64,000 nucleotides of DNA from Aphrocallistes beatrix (Eukaryota > Porifera > Hexactinellida > Sceptrulophora > Aphrocallistidae). Below the pieces are notes generated by a model. The model was not told the DNA's origin and searched no databases. It was given only the letters and a program-made list of their open reading frames with translations. This document shows, one piece after another, positions 34,247 through 46,621 of the stretch; position 1 is the first letter of the stretch, and each line of letters begins with the position of its first letter. The translations under genes were made by a program, and so were the position numbers. The stretch is taken from contig OY725490.1 in the NCBI GenBank assembly GCA_963281255.1, positions 4,030,001-4,094,000 on the forward strand, in the 5' to 3' direction.

Positions 34247-34734
34247 CAGTGGTTTTCAACTAGTGGGCCACGGCCTGGTGATCTAATAATACAGTATAAT
34301 CTCCAAAAGTGAACACCTCTAAAAGATGAACAACACCAAAACATGAACACTTTTTCTCGGGCCCAAATTTTTCCATTCTGTTACATATTATTTAACCACC
34401 AACTTGTGAACACCTCTGAAAAGTGAAACGTGAACACCTAATCTTGTCCCAAATGTCCAAATTACAGTGGATATGGCCTCTTAAAAGTGAACATAGCATG
34501 TGGCTTCATTAGATAATAGGCTAGAGTTAATATTTGATGTAGAATTTGGATACGAATTCATCAGAAATTGGAAGACCCTCTCTCTGTTTAGGATATAATT
34601 ATCCTCACCCATTCTTAATGATTGCTAGTAAAAAGTATTAAAGTAAATAGAAATGTTACAGTAATGTAGTGGGTCACGGTTTTTTCTGTAGTACGCTAGT
34701 TGGGCCACAGCAGTAAAAAGGTTGAAAACCCCTG
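34247..34734. mobile_element. hAT MITE with nested pogo-like sequence
   Basis: Ends CAGTGGTTTTCAACTAGTGG and GGTTGAAAACCCCTG with an exact 8 bp duplication ATATATGC at 34239-34246 and 34735-34742. Inside, TACAGTATAATCTCCAAAAG followed by repeated GTGAACACCTC looks like a pogo/Tigger-type insertion, though only its left end is clear. Confidence 0.9.
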
Positions 34735-34742
34735 ATATATGC

Positions 34743-35570
34743 ATATAAAATTCCCGGAAATTTGATGTTGAGAACGAATATGAAAATAAAATGAACTGGA
34801 ATAACGTAGTAACAAAGTAACAAACTATGATAAAATAACAGTAAAATAGATGTTCGTGATAGTTCTCTCGATCTATTTGTCTTCAATATTCTGTGGTCTC
34901 CAACTCTTTCGTGGGTATGACGGCCTCAGGAAACCTGAATTAATGACCATAATCTCACAACAATTTCCTTTAACTAGCATGAATCCACTCTGACCGTTTA
35001 ATTTGAGATGAAAGATGAGAGACTGTGGCATCGATCAGTCGACAAGATCTTAATTTTAGATGAGTGAGTAGCTTACGTTCAAAACGTTACTTTTGAGTAC
35101 AAAATCGACTTAATAACTAGTCGGCTAATGCCTCTTCAACACTGATTTATTTCAACACATCGTACCTTTCGCGCGTGCCAAGCTGTGTGGACTAATTTTC
35201 TTCGGAGACTATCGTGTTGCTGCGATGTCTTCCTCTTCCCACACCATACTAGACATATAGTCTAAGTCAAAATAGGAAGCAAATAGTCCCAACCCAAAAA
35301 AAATTGCAAGAAATTGTTTTATTGCATTCCGTTGGATCATGAACATACTAAAAGTTTACCGAAATCAGAATATCAGGAAGGGATTTGTCTCGACCCAGGA
35401 CTATAAAAATCGCTGGTTTTAAAAACTGAGATCTAACCTTTCAAATGATTGCAAATCAGTTTTTATCGTCACATTCGTGATCAGCATCAAATTTCCGGAA
35501 ATTTGATATATATATTGACTATATTTTGAGTAAAAAACTTTGGGCCCTCCCAAGCAACAACCTGGAATGT
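34743..35570. other. Intronic, nothing recognised
   Basis: No supported coding or repeat feature. Confidence 0.35.
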
Positions 35571-35863
35571 TAAGTTGATTAATTCACGAAATAATGAATT
35601 ATTCAAATAATTTGAATAATTTATAATTCATCAAGCCTGAGTAGAAATATTCAAAATTGAAAGTTTTTACAATAAAATATCATAGATTATATGAATAAAT
35701 ATATCGAATAATTGATTAGTTAGGATTCTGAATTTTTCGAATAATTCATATTTCAGGAATTATAAATTATTCGAGTTATTCATCAATTCATGAATTAGTC
35801 AACTTAGCTTATGATTGACTAATTCATAATTCTATGCCATCTTTTAAATGAATTTGTCAACTT
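35571..35863. mobile_element. AT-rich MITE copies (ATTCATAATTC family)
   Basis: A copy of the 6122 family runs TAAGTTGATTAATTCAC to TTAGTCAACTTA (35571-35806), and a partial copy follows, ending again in GTCAACTTA at 35863. Confidence 0.75.
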
Positions 35864-36882
35864 AGCTCGAAGGTAAAAATTCCGAACTCCCAATTTGATG
35901 TAAACCATATCGAATTACCCTTTGCTTTTCTCGGCAATGCTTGCTGAGTACGAATTTCTTGATATAAATAGACTAAACATTAGTTTTAAAATATTATGTT
36001 TTGCGCCTGGTGGTGCAAACATAATATTTTAAAATTATTCATGTATTTTTAGTGTGTTTCCTATATTCTTATATTGAATCAATGATCCAATATAATACTT
36101 GTAATATAGTAGCACAGTACTAAAATGAGCGGTGGTGTATGGCCGGCCAGCCGTAAGTGGTGCACAGACCAGAGTTTTAAAGAGATCGGTCTGAATTTTT
36201 TTGTGAAACTGCAGAAATATATGTAGATGTGCACCTACTCATACGATTTTCAATATATGCTAAATCAGCATTTTGTGTTTTCATTTTTTGTTTATTGTAC
36301 AAAAACTAGTAGAGCTAGAAACTTGAGATTGGTAACACTGGTGAAGTATGAGGCCATCTAAAACCTATTTCATTCTAGATCCATCGGACATAGGACCTCT
36401 GAGCAATTTGTGGTTAAAACTTTGTCGCGTCATCATCGCCTAATTTGAATGATAAATGCCTATTAGAGCTCAAATTTTAATAGTTTGAGATAAACAATTG
36501 TTCAATAAAGTGTTCAATATAGATATCTCAACAAAATAAAGTTAATTAATTATGCTGACATCATCGTGACGACAAAATTTACACTCATAATTTTCATCCT
36601 ACAAACTTTAATTGATGTTAAAATAATCAAAGATGTATTTCAATTAAATTATCAGTAAAAAAAGCCACTCACAGACGGGCTAGAAGTGTGCTTCCACATA
36701 CTTGGATGATGACACAAACATATCATTCAAGGAATTTGGAAGCACGCTTCTATCTACTAGAAAAATTCTACACGTCCACCTCTATTTGAGTTTGAACCAA
36801 AATGGCTACTTTGTGTGAGAGAGTGTACTTTTTGGCAAATTTCCGTCTTCAAATCATTCTAACATCATAACAAAAGTGATTC
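35864..36882. other. Intronic, nothing recognised
   Basis: Includes short palindromes such as AACATAATATTTTAAAAT and ATTTTAAAATATTATGTTT around 35980-36030, too small to classify. Confidence 0.35.
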
Positions 36883-37305
36883 GCTTGCCTGCAATGAGTC
36901 ATTTGCCTGCCTAGGCTCACATTGATTAATTATAAAGCGGATAGCACTCTAATTACTACGTCTGTATTACTGGTATAATCGATATCACTTGAAATATCAC
37001 CAAATTTGTCAATTTTTCAATTGATGATGCGTCGAAACAGTAGCAGAGTGATGCATCGTCATTCTTTAATAATAGTTCCATCATATGTGAGATTATATTA
37101 ATATATACATTCTATCAAAAATAAGGCTGATTTATGTCGAAAAACTGAAATTTCTAATTATAAAATAGTAATAATGACGTCACAATTCTATGATTAGTCG
37201 ATATCTTCGTCTGAGGTCAGAACTTAGTGGAACCAAAGCCAAAAGACATACTAAAATCAGCTTTCTATGCCTTGCAGGTTCTTCAACAATTAGTTATAGA
37301 GAAAA
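36883..37305 (-). mobile_element. HEL-A, diverged copy
   Basis: Minus-oriented: CACATTGATTAATTATAAAG, ATAATCGATATCACT and AATGACGTCACAATTC can be followed to TTCTTCAACAATTAGTT. Both ends are eroded. Confidence 0.75.
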
Positions 37306-37890
37306 GTATTGGCACTTTTATCAATTCTAAAGTTCATCTGCTAAATGAGTACAATGCAGTTTCTCATGTATCATATTATCCAATATTGTTGCACATTATA
37401 TCCACAAATCAAGTTTGACTCCAGAAAGTCGTCGTTATAATTGAATTTCATGAAGTGCATTTGAAAACTATTCACTATAAGAAAAATTACTATTTCAAAT
37501 CAAGTTCGCCAAAGCAGATTTGTTTTATATTTCTCGTTTATGAATGCCTTCCTTAAACGTATTTGATTCTATAATGACTCAATTTGATCAAAGGAAGACA
37601 AGAAAATATGAATTGATGCAGGAACTACTTCAGCAGGAAATAGTACGCGAAGACCTGGAAGACCAATGAAGACCTTTTTCGAATAAAGTCACTAATTGGA
37701 CATAAAAATAGATTGAAACACAAAATAGTCAACGGACGAATGAATTATCAATTAATTACTTAAAATTTGAAACTAAATTAATGAAAAAAATATTTGATAT
37801 TTCGTTTAGGGACTGAGCAAAGTTAGAGGTTTATTACATGAGCAAACTTTTAACGACTTTTGGGCATAGAATCTGCACTAATGTTTGAGA

Positions 37891-37960
37891 TTTTGAATAA
37901 TACATTAATTGAATAATTCATAATTCTGCACCATATTTCAATGAATTAGTCAACTTAAGT
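37891..37960. mobile_element. AT-rich MITE fragment
   Basis: TTGAATAATTCATAATTCTG to TTAGTCAACTTAA, the right part of the 6122 family. A similar fragment is at 62232-62286. Confidence 0.6.
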
Positions 37961-38213
37961 CACATTTTAATTTTTCCAAATAAAAATTAATTCCTAACTA
38001 TTTGAAATTATCAATCAGCGCCACCTTATGTCACATACACCCATTTTGACGACTACACATGGTAGCAATGAACTATTTATGGTGGTTCAGAGGGATAATA
38101 TTATTCATTGAGTTGAGTAATTCATTAGATTTGTTTAACTATGACTAATTCAAATGTGTAGATTTTGAAAATGAAATCAGATTAGTGTATATAAACATAT
38201 ACACATTAAGGAT

Positions 38214-38442
38214 ATATCCATATCTGCAAAGAATTGATTGAAGAAACCGTAAAGCATAAAAAGCTGATTTTGGCAAGTTGGAAGATTTTGGCAATGGCTC
38301 CACTATTTTGTGGCCTCAGATGAAAATGTTAACTTTTCAGTGATTTAGGACACATTGTCACCATTTTGATAATTATAAATATCAGTTTTTCGACGATAAC
38401 TCAGCACATTTTAGGGGATTGAAGGTTTAAATTTTAAGAGAA
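38214..38442 (+). mobile_element. HEL-A 5' half, plus orientation
   Basis: AAAGAATTGATTGAAGAAAC through AACTCAGCACATTTTAGG; ends abruptly where a minus-oriented copy begins. Confidence 0.75.
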
Positions 38443-38819
38443 CAAGCGCGCTTCGCTTGCTTGCGCCTGGACGTACATTAATTAATTATAAAGTAGATAC
38501 CATCACTAAACACGTCTTTCTTACTGTTATAATGAATATCACTCGAAAAATCTCAAAATTAGTCAATTTTCAATTTTTGATGCATATTGATGACGTCATA
38601 ACAGAGTGATGAGTCATCAATTTTTCATCAGCGTTGAATTATATCTGTAATGTATTAATAAGCACAATCTCTTAAAATTTCATCCTTTTATCACCTAAAA
38701 TGGCTAAGTTATAATCGAAAAACTGAAATTTATAATATAAAAAAGAAGACAATGACGTTATAATTCCATGATGAGTAAACATCCCCATCTGCGGTCAGAA
38801 CTTAGTGAAGCCATACATA
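38443..38819 (-). mobile_element. HEL-A 3' half, minus orientation
   Basis: Starts with CAAGCGCGCTTCGCTTGCTT, then CATTAATTAATTATAAAG, TTGATGACGTCATAACAG, and ends near AACTTAGTGAAGCCAT. With 38214-38442 it makes an inverted pair. Confidence 0.78.
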
Positions 38820-38821
38820 TA

Positions 38822-39005
38822 CAGTATAACTCGGTTAGTACTTACCCATCCGGGAAGGGGAAAAAGTACGTACTATCCTAAGTACGTACTAACCGAGTTG
38901 ATAATACATAGGAATCTGTATAATAACTGAATTCTGGTTCAGAGAAATGAGTACGTACTAAGCCGAAGTACGTTGTATCCCGAGTACGCACTCCGAGTTC
39001 AATTG
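38822..39005. mobile_element. Pogo-like MITE, 184 bp
   Basis: TA-flanked (38820-38821, 39006-39007). Starts CAGTATAACTCGGTTAGTAC; right end inverted reads CAATTGAACTCGGAGTGCG. Internal GTACGTACTAA repeats. The CAGTATAA start is typical of pogo. Confidence 0.8.
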
Positions 39006-39019
39006 TATATATATATATA

Positions 39020-39225
39020 TATCAGGACATTATACAGCTTTCGAGAGATATGCTCCTAATCTCAAACCCCTAAATTTTAATATGCCTAAAGATAAATTAC
39101 ATTAAAAATATAGGGGAAATTGGGGAATATTCTAAATTTTCACGCTCCTAAACACTTTCGGGCTAAAATCATACGCCTAAAGGAGCGTCTCGCGCTCCTA
39201 TATAATTCCTTGATATATATATATA
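39020..39225. mobile_element. Unclassified insertion in a TA tract
   Basis: Lies between two TA tracts of a HEL-A 5' region; ends ATCAGGACATTATACAGC and (inverted) ATCAAGGAATTATATAGG are weakly alike. Contains AGGAGCGTCTCGCGCTCCT, a strong hairpin. Confidence 0.45.
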
Positions 39226-39227
39226 TA

Positions 39228-40438
39228 TGATACGAATTGATTGAAGAAACTGCCAGGCGCAGAAAGCTGATTTTTAGCATGTGGGAGTCTTTTGGCTATG
39301 GCTCTAAGTTCTGAGTTCAGACGAAAATGTCGAGTTCAGACGAAAATGTCATCATGGAATTATGACGTCATTGTCAACTTTTTTATAAGTAGAAATTTCT
39401 TTTTTGATATAATTCAGCCATTTAGGTGATAGAAGGCTGAAATTTTAAGAGAACGTGTCTATTAATATACCTCACATATGATACAACTATCATCAAAAAA
39501 TGATGACTCATTACTCTGTTACAGGGCCGGCGGAGGCTCGTGAGAGGTGGGGCGGCCTTGAATTGTGATGACAATCATGATGATCGCGAGTCAAAAAAAA
39601 TTACATTACGGTCGATATAAAGTCGTTTCCAAGCAATGAGCAGATTGCAGGAGATTATTTTGGTAAGCAGTGACACATGTAAAACAGAAGGCAAGGTCTC
39701 GGTTTTCCTCGTAGTGCAGCCATGACCACCTGTCGAACCACTTCCGTTGAAACGAACGTTTCATCACTAAGGTATTTCCAAACTCACGTTTGGGAAAGCG
39801 AAAAGAGGAAGGTTAGTGCGGCTTGTCACCGATCGCCGGTGTTTGTCGTCGGCTATTGCCATCAAATGAAGTCATCGCTAACTCAAATATATAACTGATA
39901 TTTCATCTTATTTTTCTTTTCATTTTATACTATTAGATCTAGATTGTTATTTATTTGTCAATTTAGTATTGTTTGTTTCCTATTGCCCAAGATTTGGAAA
40001 TATTGATCAATAGAAAACAATACTAATTTGACAAATAAATAACAATCTAGATCTGGAAGAATGAATTTTGGTCGTATTTCTGGGGTTGAAATAGGGTTTC
40101 GTTCCAGAACAATGTTCGTTATTCTGAGGTGGTCGCTAAGAGGGGTTCCGCTGTACGGCCTGTACCAAAAATTCACACAAAATGTGGGGCGGCCAGGGCC
40201 GCCCCAGCCGCCCCGCTTCCGCCGGCCCTGCTCTGTTATGATGTCATCATTACGCAAAAATTTAAAATTTTACAAATTTGGTGATTTTTCGTGCAATATC
40301 GATTATAACAGTAGGACAGACTGTTTAGAGATGTTATTTCCCCTATAATTAATCAATGTTGCCTCAGGTGCCCACAGGGCGCCTCTGGTAGACACAAAGT
40401 GTCCGTCAGTCGCGCAGCGCAAGCTAACGAAGCGCGCT
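39228..40438 (+). mobile_element. HEL-A copy split by a hAT MITE
   Basis: ACGAATTGATTGAAGAAACT through TTATGACGTCATTGTCAAC, interrupted at 39522-40230, and ending with the ACAAAGTGTCCG hairpin and CGCGCTTG. Its second palindrome is changed to ATGATGTCATCATT. Confidence 0.85.
39522..40230. mobile_element. hAT MITE, GC-rich ends, 709 bp
   Basis: CAGGGCCGGCGGAGG and its inverse with exact 8 bp duplication CTCTGTTA (39514-39521, 40231-40238). The centre holds an almost perfect inverted repeat of about 50 bp at 39935-40054 beginning AGATCTAGATTGTTATTTAT. GGGGCGGCC repeats lie near both ends. Confidence 0.93.
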
Positions 40439-40600
40439 TGTATATATATATATATATATAGCAAGGGAGAGAGAGATTAATCGAGTTTTAATCGTAAGGC
40501 TTCGTTTTGAAGTCATCATTTTGCAGTAAAAATTGAAAAATTGACAAATTTTATGTTATCTACCATTATAATCAATCAATGTAATCAATCAATGAGTTGG
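40439..40600 (-). mobile_element. HEL-A 5' tip and body scraps
   Basis: A TA tract, then the inverse of TTACGATTAAAACTCGATTA, followed by degraded HEL-A-like GAAGTCATCATTTTGC and AATTGACAAATTT. Directly abuts the preceding HEL-A 3' end. Confidence 0.55.
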
Positions 40601-41039
40601 AGCCAGAAGAGAGAGAAAATGTAAATAACTCTTGAGCATTGATTTTATTAAAAATATGAGACCAAAATCGAGCAAAAATCAACATTCCAAGTTATCAACA
40701 CAACTGGCAAAAGTTCGAAAGGATGCCTCAACAGACTTTTAGTAGAGAATACACATTTTAAAATCTTTCTCACCAAAATTGGGATTTTGTAATTATCCAA
40801 TTATGTGTCCTTTGACGTATTAATTTCAAATAATAAAACAAAAATTTATTGGCTTAGATGCGTTTAGTTGCATGAATTGATTTTTATACAAGTAATACAG
40901 ATCTTGCTTTATGGATATTATCCTTAAGAAAAATATATTAAACATCCACCATAGCTTACTCAATAATGACTCACAGCAGAGTGAAAATAATAGACTAGGG
41001 ATGAACAAGTAGTCGATTGAAATTTTACATGTTTAGATA

Positions 41040-41690
41040 AAAATCGTTTACAATGTAGAAAAGCTCCTTAGAATATATTACCAGGTTATAAAATATGATA
41101 TCAAAGTACATAAATCTGCTGATAAAGTTCGATTAGCCATCAAATCATTGCGCAACAAGTCATTTTAAGGACGATTTTAGTGATTTTCTAAGCTGTGTAA
41201 CTGTTTCTAGGTGTTATATCAATGCATTATTTTTATGTAGAACTAAGATTAGTACTATTTATTTGAATTTTTCTATAGAATATTGTTACATTCCTGCGTT
41301 GCTACGTTAAATCATTTTGGTCAGTTTGGGCCATATTGTGCAAACGTTACCAACTAGGTCTTCAAATTTGATCGTATTTGATAAGCAAAATGCTACTTCC
41401 TATTAGGTGATAACACAATTCAAATTGTAAATTCAATGGCTTTTGATTAATAGGTTTTTTAAGAATGTGACCAAAATACCAAATTGAAGCATAAGTGAAT
41501 CTAGAAGTTTAAATTGTATTATTAGGCAATATTAGCATATTACCTGACAAATACGATCAAATTTGAAGACATAGTTATTACAGTTTCCAGGATGTGGCTA
41601 AAACTGATCAAAATGCTTTATCATAGCAACATAGGAATGTAACAACATTCCACTAAAAATTTTCAGAATAACTAAGTACCAATCTTATTG
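41040..41690. repeat. Diverged palindrome of the 17 kb family
   Basis: TTACATTCCTGCGTTGCTAC and CATTTTGGTCAGTTTGGGCC on the left mirror AACTGATCAAAATGC and GCAACATAGGAATGTAAC on the right, with CAAATTTGATCGTATTTG inverted between them. Same design as 56964-57594. Confidence 0.75.
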
Positions 41691-42092
41691 AAGTGAAGTA
41701 AAGTTTATATATGATAGCAATTCATTCTTAAGGTATATTCTAAATGGTTAATAATTTTATGCTGATCGTTATTAATTCCTTCGGCTATATTGCATCCTTG
41801 ATTATTTTAGAGGCATTATATTGAGTAGGCTATGCATATAACAATAAATTACTTACAATTTCTCAAAGCTTCCCAATAATTTTAGCGCAGTTAGAATTCA
41901 GTATTTTAGGTTAATAATATTTACTTTGAGAAGGAGTGAAATTATATGATAAAAGCTATAATTATACCGAAATGAATTAATGGTGATTAACATCTGTAGC
42001 ACTCGTTGGATGGTATTTTTTATTTTCTATGACAACATTTAATCTAAATGGCAGAAATAATATATCAGTAAAGACAAATAATATATTCTCAC

Positions 42093-42445
42093 CTTCCACT
42101 TCTTCCTGATTTAAATTAATTATTCGCTGTCTGAGTCGTTGTTCTTTTGCCTCTAAAACTATGAAGTAAGATGGGATATTCACTATATCAGAATCTTCGT
42201 TTGAAGAATCAAGATCTTTTCTTTCTGAACCAAATAATTTTTGAGCAATATTAAATGATAACGGATATCCATCAAGTACAAATCCCTTATTCTGACATTC
42301 TTTAGTTGATAGTTTTGAATGGAAAAAATCAATGATGAATTCGTCATCATAACGCCCAGAATTCGTTAAAGCATTCTCTTTAAGCCTTTCAAGCAATTCT
42401 TTAGCTTGTTCACTCCGAGATTCCGCACTATCGTCACCATTAGAG
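42093..42445 (-). CDS. AK7: Adenylate kinase 7, kinase-core exon
   Basis: This is the second AK7 exon visible here. It begins after a TTTAG acceptor; its first base C completes the codon started in the P-loop exon. The product has an acidic linker, then EQAKELLERLKENA, YDDEFIIDFF and GFVLDGYPLS, which corresponds to the AK motif GxxLDGFPR that positions the NMP substrate. It ends with a helix reading LRQRIINLNQEE. The donor G/GTGAGA at 42093/42092 leaves one base, which the next exon completes to Gly. The basic residue expected after DG(F/Y)P is Leu here; vertebrate AK7 has Lys there as I recall, so nucleotide binding could be altered. Translation past the donor gives non-homologous residues, so the longer open frame to 41977 is intron. 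The separation from neighbouring exons (15.3 and 26.5 kb) reflects transposon-filled introns. Confidence 0.92.
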
Positions 42446-44330
42446 CTAAATTATTACAAAATTGAGGATATTCAGAGAACATAAATGCATTTGAAATACA
42501 TAACCAATTCAAGGAATATGTGCATATATAGTATCTTAACTAGAGGAAATTATATAATCGTTGTAGTAAGTTTAAGATCGAATAAATTAACATAGAATAA
42601 TAGTACACAAATAAAAATAAAGAATCTTTTAGTGACCTTTTTACGAATATTTGTATGTCAATGTATCAAGTTTGTGGTTTATAAAACAACGACCTACAAA
42701 TACTCACAACATCATATCGTTATTGCTCTAAATATTGGCTTAGTCGTTTGATAAAAGAAATCAGCTTTACGATCGGATATTGAAACTTTCACTAGACATA
42801 CTTGATTTATTTATTTAAAAATTAATGACAGCATTGTTTCTCAATTAACAAGATAATAAAACTAGTTGAAATTATAGACCTACAATATTCCTACGGATAT
42901 AATCATCAAGGTCAGACTAAATCTAAATTTAAGTAGATCCTACACGCAAAGCCCCGTATTTAGGAATGTGTGTAAAAGCAACTCTAAATAGATATTTTCG
43001 TTTACAAAAATCAAAATTTGCAAATTTTTCAGGGATAGTCTTCGGCTACTCTAATACTAAAATGATCATGCGTCACATTTTGGGATGAAAAGTGGTACAA
43101 CTCATTGTCCAAGACGATTCTCAAACTGTATCTATCATAGCGACTTGAGCATCTAAAAGTTACGTTTTCATTGAATCTGACCTAAAGTATTAATTTCTAT
43201 AAGAACCTTAACTATAAAGAAGACAGTTGAGGTAATTATTTGGTAAAAAGGGTCGATTTTGAAATTTCAAAAAACTTATTTTTAAGGAACGAACTCGTTA
43301 AATTTATTCTCTCAACTTAAAATTCCAAATCTCATTTAGGCGACTTTTAAGAGCTTTTTGATTCACTTATTTTATCAAACATATACAGGAGAAATTTCTC
43401 AAATATTTATTTACTTTAAATTTTGATCACAATTTATGACTGAAAGTGAATCGGGACTACATCTGTACTAGTTTTATGAGCCAGTTGCCCATGAGACAAC
43501 AAAATAGAAAAAAATCTTTAACAGAAGAATGTTCTAGAACCCACCACATGAACTCATCATCACATGGTTGGACTAGTTGTTAGATAGTGATATGCTGAAC
43601 TAAACAGACTAACTCGAGAACAACTCCCATTCTCTAGTAAAGCATAGAGATCTAACAAATTAGAACACTTGATTTTAAATTGCAATAAATCAGGATAACT
43701 AACGTCTAAATTCCTATAATGACTAACATGATGCAGCGAACCGAGTAAAGAACAACTTCTACAAAATTATAAATTCAGAGCATAGCCTCAAATGTCACAC
43801 TTAGTGACCAAGAATTATGATAAAATCAGAACGGATTTTCAACTGGTAAATCAACAACATATATTTGACTGTAGTTTTGCAACGGCTTGAAAATTTCAAA
43901 CATTTCTTACTCATTTCTAGTGTAACTCGTCCCTATTCACCTGACGGTTATTGCTGAGCACTAGTTTACTTTTCATACCCCAAAAAGCTTATGGTCTCCT
44001 AAGGGAAGCAGTGTTAAGCACATCGGGAAGTATCTCATTGCTTATGCCAAGGGATTTCAAAGCGTAGATGAATTGTTGTATATCGACCGGTAAAGTCATA
44101 TTTAATCGAAACAAGAATACCTATGCTAAAGGTAATGACGATAAATCCTCGAAACTATCTCAATTAATAACTGAATTAATAAATAATCTATGTAGCTTTG
44201 TGGCGTATGAACAAAATAAACAAATAGAACAAACCAAATTGACAAAAGTGTAATTGAACTGGTCGTTGAGTTTGTTAGGGGAAGAGAAGTGTGCAAAATA
44301 AACAAGTAGGAAAAGCAGCAAAAACGATTC
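42446..44330. other. Intronic, nothing recognised
   Basis: Almost 1.9 kb of AT-rich intron directly upstream of the kinase-core exon. No repeat family match; a 61-residue open frame at 44068 has no domain. Confidence 0.45.
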
Positions 44331-44334
44331 TTAA

Positions 44335-45969
44335 GGATACCGCTCTCGCAAAACTTTGCTTGAAAAAAAAAATGGAAATTATTTATTGTTAATTCATTGT
44401 ATTACTGAGTGGTCTACCATCTAGTCGTACTAGATGGATTGCATTTATTTTGATGAGTTAACCTCCTAAAGTTTAGCGTTACTAAAATTAAAAAATTATT
44501 GGAGATTTTCCGGCGCATTCATCAATTAGATTCTTACTTATTTGATATTCTTTTTAATGATATGGACCATAAAATTGTTTTGGCCGCTTTGGAGATTATA
44601 TAGTTCGGGCATAATACCTCTCTATGGTTCCGAAAGAGGTCGATGTCATAACTTAAAAACTATTCAAGATATATAATCTATTATAACCTTAAATGAAAGG
44701 ATATTTTTGAGAATATATAGGTTTCTCAAATATCTATTTATTTAATCAAATATCTATTAATATTTAAAAATAAAAATCTCAACTTATCATTGACTTTATT
44801 ATAATACAAATTCTATGTAGAACTTTGAATATAGTATAATAAAATGGCGAACCTGATAATGGAATTTGTGTCCAAATGTGGCTATAAAGTTAAACAATCA
44901 ATACAATGGTTGTTAATAATGTATACAGAAAAATTGGAGCACTTTTCATAATTATTTGAAGTTCTGTCCTTGGACCTCCCAGATTCTGTCAAACCCCAAA
45001 TTTATAGTCTAAAAAGAGATATCTCTCTATCTCTGTAAATATATTTCCAAATTCTTAGTTCTCAATTCCTAATATACTTTTTATAACGGTATATATATGA
45101 TTCATTGATAATATTTGCACCACATCCTATGGAATGCTAAGTTTTAGATTTTATAATATGCATTTTTCGAAAATCACAACTTGGAAATAAAAAGTCGTTG
45201 ACTCTCGTTCTAGCTTCCTAATGAGCATTTGAGAAGCTCTTTAATCATTCTAAACTGATGGAGCATACTTTGTATTGCTAGGACTATGAATTATTATTTT
45301 CAATTGGTACAAAATATTCGGGATTAGGAGCCTCAAGGAAATTTGTGGATTTTCAGCATACGTTTTGCTATTTTCCTCACAGTTTGTTTGGAATATATCT
45401 AAATCATTAGTATAAATGCAAATAAATGCCTATGAATGCTTCTATTTATCCTTAGTAGGTCAATTTACATTGTTCTTAACATTTAACTTCACTATATCTC
45501 GGGACTTTAAAATTTCAAAATTGACCATCTTGATAGAGGGTTTGAAAATTTCAAGAGTTGCTCTATATCATTAGGCGATGAACGTAGGACCACTCGATTT
45601 GCGATCTCTTATAAGTTAGTGATATTATGGCTGATTTACTAAAAAAAGTGTTTATGGGTTTTTTTTGTACTTTTTTTAAGACCCATATAAAATTTACAAT
45701 TTTTGCTATTTTAACTTTATATTGGTCCTATAAGGTGGGAAATATGATAGACTATCTATGATTAGATTTTCGAAGCATTTGTTTCCTTGGCATGTCCTTA
45801 AAAATACTTTGAGACACTATATCTCAAAAACTAGAAATGAGAATCAAAAGCGGTAATAATGCGTAATTATTTCTAGAAGCCGATACGAGCCCACCCTTAA
45901 CATCTCTAATAGTTCTACTTTCATTGTATGCTCTAAGCCAAATCGTATGATTTTTCGCGGGCGGTATCC
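44335..45969. mobile_element. Foldback family FB-1, copy 2, 1.6 kb
   Basis: TTAA at 44331-44334 and 45970-45973; ends GGATACCGCTCTCGC and its inverse GCGGGCGGTATCC. The right two thirds match the right arm of copy 1, but the left end leads straight into a different segment (GTGGTCTACCATCTAGTCG), so this copy is not a full foldback. No coding region. Confidence 0.85.
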
Positions 45970-46017
45970 TTAATGATAAAATGAATCAACAAAGAATCAA
46001 GCAACATACTAACTGTT

Positions 46018-46047
46018 AAAACTCGATTTTGATCATATATATATATA
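46018..46047 (+). mobile_element. HEL-A 5' tip remnant
   Basis: TTAAAACTCGATTTTGATC plus a TA tract that hosts the adjoining MITE. Confidence 0.5.
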
Positions 46048-46470
46048 CAGGGTGTTTCAGCTATTGCATCACGAAAATAATTTGAAATTACTAGGTAAAT
46101 ATTCTACTAATCATCTTCCCCTTTTACGATGTTGTTTCACACCCTCTGACATTTGTGTGACAACAAAATGGACAAGCTAGATGACAAACAAAAGAAGATC
46201 AATATGGTGGAATTCTATCATAAAAATCAGTCCTATTCAAGATTACCCCACACTTCTAAGGTTTACCCGCCCAAAATGACTAAATCGGAAATGAGTTATC
46301 CCACATTAATGATGTTTTGAAATAATTTACTTTTATTCCAACGGTTTGCTTCATTGTTTTCATAAATGTCAAAGGATTTCCTTTCAAAAGCAACCAAAAT
46401 AACTAAATTATCTCAATCACAAATGAAATGATAGCAATTCACTTTTGTGTGTAATCAATGAAACACTCTG
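46048..46470. mobile_element. Mariner-derived MITE, copy 2
   Basis: TA-flanked; CAGGGTGTTTCAGCTATTGC start and the inverse-like CAATGAAACACTCTG end. The internal ATG at 46168 opens MDKLDDKQKKINMVEFYHK, as in the 24052 copy. Confidence 0.82.
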
Positions 46471-46621
46471 TACATATATATCTTTTTTTTAGGATGTGAG
46501 TTATGCGGTTTTCTACACCTGTTTTTCACTGATTTTAGATAAATTTAGTGATATTCTGTCCTATTTTAAGCACATTTTAAAGCGGTATTAATAAGTAATG
46601 AATGATTCTCAAACATAATCA

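Noticed and set aside
41977-42092. Extension of the kinase-core exon
   Set aside because: Residues after the GTGAGA donor are unlike AK7, and the next exon continues perfectly from 42093.
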